From positions 89,779 to 153,778 of the forward strand of contig NZ_FQXJ01000014.1 in the NCBI RefSeq assembly GCF_900129935.1: a stretch of DNA of 64,000 nucleotides. The letters are read 5' to 3'. This DNA comes from Desulfosporosinus lacus DSM 15449. Lineage in GTDB: Bacteria > Bacillota > Desulfitobacteriia > Desulfitobacteriales > Desulfitobacteriaceae. Position numbers and translations under genes: made by a program. The notes under the pieces are model-generated. The model was given only the letters and a program-made list of their open reading frames with translations, was not told where the DNA came from and did no database searches. Below are positions 58,016 to 64,000 of this stretch, in pieces. Positions within the stretch are counted from its first letter, which is position 1. Each line of letters opens with the position of its first letter.

Positions 58016-58981
58016 ATGGATACCTTTTATTATCTGATTCAGAATACGCTTCCAGTTGCCATTCCCCTGCTTTTGGTGGCCCTGGGCGGTATGTTCAGTG
58101 AACGTAGTGGTGTCATCAATATTGCCCTGGAGGGTATCATGCTGTTCGGTGCATTTTTTGGCTGCCTCTTTGTTTACTTTGTACAGAGTACCTCCATGGA
58201 CACACAGGGAATATTGCTACTGGGTATGCTCGTTGCAGCAACTGCGGGATTTTTATATTCGTTGTTATTATCCCTTGCTGCTGTAACTATGAAAGCAGAC
58301 CAGACCATTACCGGTACGGCACTGAATATGTTAGTTCCCGCAGCAATTCTATTGTTTTCAAAAATGTCCTTCAACAGTGACGGTATCACCACAAACAAGA
58401 ATTTTTATGTTAAAGAAGTGCCTGCCCTAAGTGAGATACCAGTACTAGGTAAGCTATTTTTTCAAAACACGTATATTACTGTGTACATTGGCATTGTGTT
58501 GCTTGTCATATCTGCTATCGTATTTTATAAAACAAAGTTTGGTCTGCGCCTTCGCGCCTGTGGTGAACATCCTCATGCTGCCGACTCGGTTGGAATAAAT
58601 GTCTATTTCATGCGCTATGCCGGTGTGAGCCTTTCTGGGATCCTTGGAGGTATTGGCGGATTCTTCTATGCAGTTGGGGTTATGAATGGGAACACTAACG
58701 GTCATACAGGGGTTGCAGGATTCGGCTTTCTGGCACTTGCTGTTATGATATTCGGACAATGGAAGCCTTTTAAGATTCTACTCGCAGCCTTATTCTTCGC
58801 ATTTCTTCGCACGGTGGCCTATTCAATTGCCTTGATCCCCTTCTTAGATGCTTTAAACATCAATCAAACCTATTACAAAATGCTTCCTTATGTTGCAACT
58901 ATGGTTGTTCTCGCATTTACATCTAAAAAATCCCGGGCTCCTAAAGCTGAGGGCATTCCGTATGATAAGGGTCTTAGATAA
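58016..58981 (+). CDS. ABC transporter permease, nucleoside/BMP type (subunit 2)
   Basis: 321 residues with eight or nine helices and family blocks GGMFSERSGVINIALEGIML, ADQTITGTALNMLVPA, GEHPHAADSVGINVYFMRY and GGIGGFFYAVG. It follows the first permease by 3 bp, with GGAGGAGG over the upstream stop. Last gene of the operon; no strong terminator is visible before the convergent DsrJ-like gene. Confidence 0.9.
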   Translation: MDTFYYLIQNTLPVAIPLLLVALGGMFSERSGVINIALEGIMLFGAFFGCLFVYFVQSTSMDTQGILLLGMLVAATAGFLYSLLLSLAAVTMKADQTITGTALNMLVPAAILLFSKMSFNSDGITTNKNFYVKEVPALSEIPVLGKLFFQNTYITVYIGIVLLVISAIVFYKTKFGLRLRACGEHPHAADSVGINVYFMRYAGVSLSGILGGIGGFFYAVGVMNGNTNGHTGVAGFGFLALAVMIFGQWKPFKILLAALFFAFLRTVAYSIALIPFLDALNINQTYYKMLPYVATMVVLAFTSKKSRAPKAEGIPYDKGLR

Positions 58982-59015
58982 TTTAATATCTTTTAATCCA
59001 TTAAATTGCAGAGGG

Positions 59016-59426
59016 TCAATCAGGATGAGGGTCGGGTAGCAAATGACAATCCCAACAATTCGGCTTTACAGCAGCGTAGGTATGGCATGAAACACAGAAT
59101 TGATCAGACGTTTTTACTCCCGGATTATAATGACAGTTCAAGCAAGTTTGAAAGCTAAGCCTGTAAGCTTTCCCTTTACTATTTACATACTCCGTTTTGC
59201 CCTCACGCACGCCTTCTTCTCTCCATTGGTACAGAAGTTTCATGTGATTAGCTTTCATAAATTCCGTTGACTCGATACACTCCTTAACCTCTAGTTGCCG
59301 GATAGCTGGAGTATCCAAATTTATTAGAGGCGCCTTGTTGGATTTGCCTAAATTATAGAAGAAAGGTATGCTCAGTAAAGCAACAACGATAATAAGCCCC
59401 GCAACTATTTTTCCGCCCTTGAACAT
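59016..59426 (-). CDS. dsrJ: DsrJ-like triheme cytochrome c
   Basis: 136 residues with an N-terminal anchor or uncleaved signal (about 6-25, IVAGLIIVVALLSIPFFYNL) and three CxxCH heme sites at the C-terminus: CLNCH, CVSCH and CWDCH. The segment CIESTEFMKANHMKLLYQWR and the tail NCWDCHLLPDPHP match DsrJ, the triheme subunit of the DsrMKJOP membrane complex that passes electrons to dissimilatory sulfite reduction. It is alone here: no dsrM, K, O or P is adjacent, which is unusual. ATG 59426 follows AGGAGG. Confidence 0.75.
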   Translation of the reverse strand: MFKGGKIVAGLIIVVALLSIPFFYNLGKSNKAPLINLDTPAIRQLEVKECIESTEFMKANHMKLLYQWREEGVREGKTEYVNSKGKAYRLSFQTCLNCHYNPGVKTSDQFCVSCHTYAAVKPNCWDCHLLPDPHPD

Positions 59427-59553
59427 TATCGAATACCCTCCTTTTGCGGTGGAGATAAGTTGGCCCATGACTAGGTCTCTATGCCATTCACTTCAACATA
59501 TTATCTCTAAATGTTAGTTTATTATGTAGATACGTTGGTCCAAGGATCAGCAT

Positions 59554-59589
59554 GAAGAAGGGACCCTAATATGTCAGGGTCCCTTCTTC
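59554..59589. terminator. 14-bp terminator between GGDEF and DsrJ-like genes
   Basis: GAAGAAGGGACCCT (59554-59567) with AGGGTCCCTTCTTC (59576-59589), 8-base loop. It stands 36 bp past the GGDEF stop and has a weak U-rich tail (the stem's own TTCTTC). Confidence 0.75.
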
Positions 59590-59624
59590 AATGATTTGTG
59601 TACCTCATTTCCACGGCTTATAGG

Positions 59625-60302
59625 CTAACATAAAACAGTACAATTCTTTCCATTTTGTTTAGCCCTTAAGAGTGCTTGGTCAGAAGCAAAAATAAGATCG
59701 TTAATAGTTTTGCCATCGTAGGGATAACTTGAAACTCCCAAGGAAATCGTGATTTGAGGGTATGATCCATTATCAAGTGAACTTATTTCTGAGCGGATCG
59801 TTTCGGCCATCTTCCAAGCGTTCCTTTTATCACAGTCCCTTAAAAGTAAAACTATTTCTTCTCCACCATATCTGTATACTCGGTCGCTCGTACGAACACA
59901 AGCCTGAATTGTTTTTCCTACTTTAACTAGCACGCTGTCTCCAACATCGTGGCCAAAACGATTATTGAAATCTCTAAAATTGTCTATGTCAATAAAAATT
60001 AATGAGTATGGATAGTTATATTCTAAATTTTTAATATCCTCATCGAAAGCTCTTCGATTGAGTATTCCCGTTAAATTATCAGTCTTAAGCTTTACTCTTA
60101 GTTGCTTATTGATCTTTTTAAGTTTATCAATTCTTCGAACAAACAGTTCCGCTACAATGTAATTTATTAGTCCGAAAGCTACACCCAGTACCAAGCATTT
60201 GACGATAATATTATTATAGAAAGGTACAACCATAAAGTGCGTTAGTGCTGAATGAGTAATTCCAATAAGCACCATAGCCAAAATCAAACAGACTCTGATC
60301 AT
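59625..60302 (-). CDS. membrane diguanylate cyclase (GGDEF)
   Basis: 225 residues: two or three N-terminal membrane helices (to about residue 60) and a GGDEF domain (about 75-225) with GGEEI in YRYGGEEIVLLLRD at the active site, LTGILNRRAFDEDI at the start and FIDIDNFRDFNNRFGHDVGD for metal binding. An inhibitory-site RxxD (RTSD) lies just ahead of the active-site loop. It should make c-di-GMP. The start is ATG 60302 or a TTG at 60311, behind GGGAG. Confidence 0.9.
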   Translation of the reverse strand: MIRVCLILAMVLIGITHSALTHFMVVPFYNNIIVKCLVLGVAFGLINYIVAELFVRRIDKLKKINKQLRVKLKTDNLTGILNRRAFDEDIKNLEYNYPYSLIFIDIDNFRDFNNRFGHDVGDSVLVKVGKTIQACVRTSDRVYRYGGEEIVLLLRDCDKRNAWKMAETIRSEISSLDNGSYPQITISLGVSSYPYDGKTINDLIFASDQALLRAKQNGKNCTVLC

Positions 60303-60412
60303 AACCAACAAACTCCCTTTACCTCTTCATTTGCTTTAAGTATCAATGTTATCACATTAACACATTAATTAGTATCCAGTAATTGTGGATCAATGTTTTG
60401 TATCACAAAAAT

Positions 60413-60450
60413 GCCCTCCCTTAGTAGAATTATTCTACTATGGGAAGGCC
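60413..60450 (-). terminator. terminator of the Na/Pi cotransporter gene
   Basis: CCCTTAGTAGAAT / ATTCTACTATGGG with outer GCC/GGC pairs and a small internal bulge; on the minus strand it is followed by ATTTTTGTG, about 150 bp past the stop at 60597. Confidence 0.75.
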
Positions 60451-60596
60451 CTTTAGTGTTGTGTCAGGGATATAGGTCTCAGTTCAGTTTCGATAGGTCT
60501 CCTTTTTGGTCCAACTAATTTTGGAACAGCTTCGAAAAAAGTGGGCTGAATTCCAGATAAGAAGCTCTGAAATTCAACCCTTTCGAATGAAATATT

Positions 60597-62279
60597 TTAG
60601 CTTTTCCTGTGTAAAAGAGTGTACTTTGCAATATTTACAGAGTGATCGCCAATACGTTCTAGATTACTAATGATATTGAGGAAGGTAGCACCATAACTTC
60701 CATTACAAGTCCCTTGACTGAGACGTTCTATATGCCCCTTACGCAAACTGATTTCTAAATCGTCAATAATATCATCATATTTGAGTACTTTTTCAGATAA
60801 AGCAATATCATCAGTTTTTAATACTTCTAAGGACATCCTGAAGATCTCTTGGACTTTCTCAAACATATTCATAAGATCACTAGTGGCTTCTTCTGAGAAT
60901 TTAACTTTTGATTCGATAGCATAATCAGCAAGTTCCACGAGATTAGTGGCGTGGTCTCCTACTCGTTCTATGTCACCAATCACTTGAAGAATCCGATAAC
61001 TCTGGTTCGATTGCTCAGTTGTGAGCATTTTACCGGATGTAATGTTTAAGACGTAGTCTGTGATCTCGTTTTCAAGCTTATCGATCCCAGCTTCAAATTG
61101 ACCTGTTAAGTGTTTATTATGTGGGTTATGATCAAAAAAGTAGTCTTTTGAATTTTCATATGCTTCCCCCGCCATCCTGCCCATCCGCAAGGCCTCGCGG
61201 CTAGCATTGGCTAGAGCCATAGAAGGATTACCAAATAAACGAGGTTCTAAATATTTTGGCTTTGCATTGATGATGACTACTTCCTCTTCCTCATCCCCAG
61301 GAACAACTTTATTGACGATTTTCGCTAGAAGTGCAATAAAAGGCAATTGAAAACAAGTATTTAATAGATTGAACACACCATGAGTTTGAGCAATCTGAAG
61401 TTTTATTCCCAGCGTATTCCAAGTTCCTTCAAACCCAGGAATCAGGATATATATAGAGTTGGTTAATAAAATGACAAGTTTGGGGAAAATACCCACTAGG
61501 AAGAGCGGTAAAAAGATGGCTGTACCGATTAAATTAAAGATTAAATGAGTTGCAGCTGCTCTTCTGGCCATGACCGAAGCCCCAATTCCAGCCAGGATTG
61601 CCGTGATGGTCGTCCCAATATTATCTCCAAATAGAATAGGTACTGCTTGAGAGTAAGTAATAACTCCTTGATTCGCAAGCTCCTGTAAGACACCTATGGT
61701 TGCACTACTACTCTGAACAACAAGAGTGAAGATTGTTCCGACAAGTACCCCAAGCAGAGGATTATTTTCTACATCGGACATCAAATCAATAAAGAAGGAG
61801 GAACTTCGGAGGGGTTGTAAACCATTGCCCATGATATCCATGCCATAAAAGAGAAGACCAAATCCTAGAAGTACTTGTCCAAGATAGTTTATTCGCTTTG
61901 TTTTAAAGAAGAACAGTAAGAAAACCCCAAGTGCAATGATTGGTAAGGCATAGTGTTCAAGGTTAAAACCAATGAGGTAAGCCGTAATCGTCGTTCCTAT
62001 ATTAGCCCCCATAATAATTCCGATAGATTGCCTTAGTGTCAACAGTCCTGCGTTAACGAGTCCAACCGCTAAGACAGTAGTACCACTACTACTTTGGATT
62101 AATCCGGTGACGATCGCTCCCGTTAAAACACCACGAAGTGGTGTTTTAGTCCCCTTTTCCAGGATAACCCTTAACCGATCTCCGGCTACGGCTTGTAATC
62201 CCTCTGACATTGATTTAATACCAAAAAGGAAAAGTCCCAGCCCCCCAATAAAGCTAAATAATACCATGGTTAAATCCAT
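60597..62279 (-). CDS. Na/Pi cotransporter family protein with PhoU-like C-terminus
   Basis: 560 residues. The N-terminal 320 residues hold the two inverted NptA/PNaS repeats, each with a QSSS-type motif (GLIQSSSGTTVLAVGLVNAG and LVVQSSSATIGVLQELANQG) that binds phosphate and sodium, plus GANIGTTITAY and GDNIGTTITAI. Residues 345-560 form a PhoU-like four-helix domain (LEISLRKGHIERLSQ, ISNLERIGDHSVNIAKYT). ATG 62279 (MDLTMVLF) lies 9 bases after GGAAAGG. It would import phosphate with sodium. Confidence 0.9.
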   Translation of the reverse strand: MDLTMVLFSFIGGLGLFLFGIKSMSEGLQAVAGDRLRVILEKGTKTPLRGVLTGAIVTGLIQSSSGTTVLAVGLVNAGLLTLRQSIGIIMGANIGTTITAYLIGFNLEHYALPIIALGVFLLFFFKTKRINYLGQVLLGFGLLFYGMDIMGNGLQPLRSSSFFIDLMSDVENNPLLGVLVGTIFTLVVQSSSATIGVLQELANQGVITYSQAVPILFGDNIGTTITAILAGIGASVMARRAAATHLIFNLIGTAIFLPLFLVGIFPKLVILLTNSIYILIPGFEGTWNTLGIKLQIAQTHGVFNLLNTCFQLPFIALLAKIVNKVVPGDEEEEVVIINAKPKYLEPRLFGNPSMALANASREALRMGRMAGEAYENSKDYFFDHNPHNKHLTGQFEAGIDKLENEITDYVLNITSGKMLTTEQSNQSYRILQVIGDIERVGDHATNLVELADYAIESKVKFSEEATSDLMNMFEKVQEIFRMSLEVLKTDDIALSEKVLKYDDIIDDLEISLRKGHIERLSQGTCNGSYGATFLNIISNLERIGDHSVNIAKYTLLHRKS

Positions 62280-62288
62280 CTCTTCCAA

Positions 62289-62731
62289 CCTTTCCTTCTT
62301 TTATATCCAGACCTTCGTTTTCATCTGCCCAAATTTCACTGCCTCCGACTCATTAATCTTCGTTTTTGCTAACGCGGACTCTAAATAATGTTGTTTTTAG
62401 CTTTGACATGGTATAAATGCTTCAACTCGCTCTCATCCTTAGAAAGATTATCATATCCGCTGTACATCTCAATGTTAATTTTAAACTGTTGGGCTACTCC
62501 CTTCTATTGACACGGCTGCCCCACAGAGGGCCACATGTATTCCACTCAAATTGTATGTTAGGTATATCATCCATCTGATCGAAACCTGTGCGGATGAAAA
62601 CCCCGTTCAGCTCATAACATATTATTTCGACATTTTAAACGCTCTTTCCTGCTGATCACAAAATTACACTTTCGTTTGTCTGCTGTCAATTCAAACCCCC
62701 GGTAAGGATGTTTAATTAATGCTTCGTCATC
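62289..62731. other. intergenic region with no recognisable gene
   Basis: About 440 bp between two minus-strand genes. A minus-strand frame with LNGVFIRTGFDQMDDIPNIQ and FEWNTCGPLWGSRVNRRE looks faintly protein-like but has no ribosome site or recognised family. No YolD-like gene follows the polymerase. Confidence 0.3.
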
Positions 62732-63628
62732 TTACCATAGAATATTTGACATCATGGGGTATTCTTCATCATCAACAGTCCCTCCAGACCGGAATCGTAC
62801 TCCACTATTCAGAAATGACGAACGAAAAACTGCATCCGGTCCAAACCGTTCTCGAATTGCATCGACCGTACGATCAACTGCCCTTTGTTTTTCGTAATCT
62901 CTCTCAAAAAGAGAAAGTTGCATAAAATCATTTCTGCATAGTTCAGAAACACGTACTCCAAGATGCCGAATCGGCTCTCCTTTCCACAATTCGTCAAAGA
63001 GTTCGCAAGCTACCTCGTGAATAGCATTTGTGCAATCTATGGCGGAGGAAATCTTTCGTTGGTGAGAGCAAGAATAGAATTCGTTCGTCTTTATGGAAAC
63101 TGACACTAAACGCGCGCAGTATTCTGCTTGACGTAATCTTGCTGCAACAGTTTCAGTCAGAGAAAGCAACACTAAATGGGCAGATGTCGCTTCTTCCACA
63201 TCAAAAGGAATTGTCGTTGAGTTGCCGATTCCTTTGATCATTGTTCTGCGATTTTCTCTAACGGGCGATATATCGTTTCCGTTTGCATAGTTCCATACTA
63301 AGATCCCATGGCTTTTTAAAAAAAGCTTAATCATCTTTAGATCTGCTTGTGCTAAATCTCCAATAGTATTAATGGATCTACCCCGCAACTTTTTTGCAGT
63401 CGCTCTCCCAACCATGAACAGTTCATCAATGGGAAGACACCACATTTTATCCGCAATCTCATGTGGAAAAATAGTATGTACTTTATATGGTTTATTAAGC
63501 TCACTAGCCATCTTAGCTAAGATTTTATTGGAAGAGATCCCGATATTTACGGTAAACCCAAGTTCCTCTTTGATACGTTTCTTGATTTTATAAGCTGCTT
63601 CAACGGGGTCATAATAGATCCTTCCCAT
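62732..63628 (-). pseudogene. Y-family DNA polymerase lacking its N-terminal catalytic part
   Basis: 298 residues beginning MGRIYYDPVEAAYKIKKRIK, which in intact DNA polymerase IV/UvrX-type proteins corresponds to about residue 125. The thumb (GISSNKILAKMASELNKPYK, LFMVGRATAKKLRGRSINTI) and little finger (PIRHLGVRVSEL, LSLFERDYEKQRAVDRTVDA) are complete to the C-terminus. The palm with the first metal-binding Asp and the S-x-DE motif is absent and not found in other frames upstream, where only SIVSVLHQHQLTN precedes it. The product cannot polymerise DNA. Confidence 0.75.
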
Positions 63629-63932
63629 ATTTGTGAGCTGGTGTTGATGGAGAACACTAACAATTGAGGATGTCGCTCAACTTAAACACCTTTTTATACA
63701 TGTTTATTCAACCTGCCGTTTCACATTTTGAAGTAAGGAAATTCTGTTTACTTAACCATTTCCCTTTGGCATTTATCAAGTCCACTTTAGTCTTCCATTG
63801 AACTATGCGCTAAAATAATCTTTATTGGCATAATTGAATGTTGTAACGTTTATATATATAATTATCGATAATATTTTCACTTCGAATAATCACTATGTTA
63901 AATCTATCAAACTGATGGAGGTACGGTTCTCT

Positions 63933-64000
63933 TGAATCATAATAATGGATTAACTTCCTCTCCCCTTCCACATTTCGTACAAGATTATATTAATCACCTT
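63933..64000 (+). CDS. start of a gene, possibly a tyrosine recombinase (cut by window end)
   Basis: A TTG at 63933, 10 bases after GGAGG (63918-63922), opens the frame NHNNGLTSSPLPHFVQDYIN and runs off the window. The PLPHFVQDYINHL stretch resembles the first helix of the N-terminal SAM-like domain of Xer-type integrases, but with 23 codons the call is weak. The 63629-63930 stretch upstream is AT-rich and holds only its likely promoter. Confidence 0.35.

Overview
The window reads as a chromosomal segment of a low-GC, spore-former-type member of the Firmicutes, most likely a sulfate-reducing or related Peptococcaceae/Desulfitobacteriaceae strain (Desulfosporosinus or Desulfitobacterium-like). 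This is an inference from a DsrJ-like triheme cytochrome, a cobalamin-dependent methionine-synthase activation-domain protein, strong AGGAGG ribosome sites with frequent TTG/GTG starts, BlaI/M56 pairs and an Ecs-type ABC pair. No rRNA or tRNA gene was seen. Nearly all genes lie on the minus strand; the nucleoside-type ABC operon (54.0-59.0 kb) is the main plus-strand block.

Layout. 0-4.3 kb: cupin, corrinoid activation protein, DUF202 membrane protein, and a tandemly duplicated pair of small secreted proteins, one copy decayed into a VanZ chimera. 4.5-13.5 kb: a peptide/secretion island. It holds an ECF sigma/anti-sigma pair, two deletion derivatives of that pair, a lactococcin-972-type bacteriocin with its dedicated ABC ATPase and large membrane protein, a frameshifted agrD-type autoinducer gene, several DUF6147-like secreted proteins and a papain-like cysteine protease. 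13.9-16.5 kb and 24.9-27.6 kb: two BlaI/M56 sensor-repressor pairs with visible TACA/TGTA operators, plus a stray blaI fragment at 1.6 kb. 16.5-19.1 kb: an 860-residue protein joining a PfkB-like N-terminus, an AAA ATPase and a RyR domain. 19.7-31.4 kb: EcsAB, a YcdB-type protein, a GC-rich lipoprotein, an LCP cell-wall ligase with tandem C-terminal repeats, and several frameshifted genes.

31.4-39.2 kb is a gene graveyard. It contains a truncated exonuclease/RecQ N-terminus, a HicB with a truncated HicA, a second hicB split by about 1.7 kb of foreign DNA, a different hicAB locus with a broken hicA, IS1595 transposase debris and IS605-like hairpins. Inside it sits an intact MFS transporter / isocitrate-lyase-family / TetR group. 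39.3-44 kb: MerR, a ferredoxin-type aldo/keto reductase, an iron alcohol dehydrogenase behind a textbook 19-bp-spacer MerR promoter, and a metallophosphoesterase. 44-52.3 kb: an RND pump with adaptor, an ABC pair and a two-component system. 52.6-64 kb: a MarR-GNAT fusion with a double-palindrome operator, the BMP-type ABC operon, DsrJ, a GGDEF protein, a Na/Pi cotransporter, an N-terminally truncated Y-family polymerase, and the start of a probable tyrosine recombinase at the edge.

The strongest candidate for something unusual is the 4.5-13.5 kb island. A lactococcin-972 module, an AgrD-like peptide gene and a family of small secreted proteins are interleaved with repeated sigma/anti-sigma units that have decayed by internal deletion while keeping compensated terminator stems.
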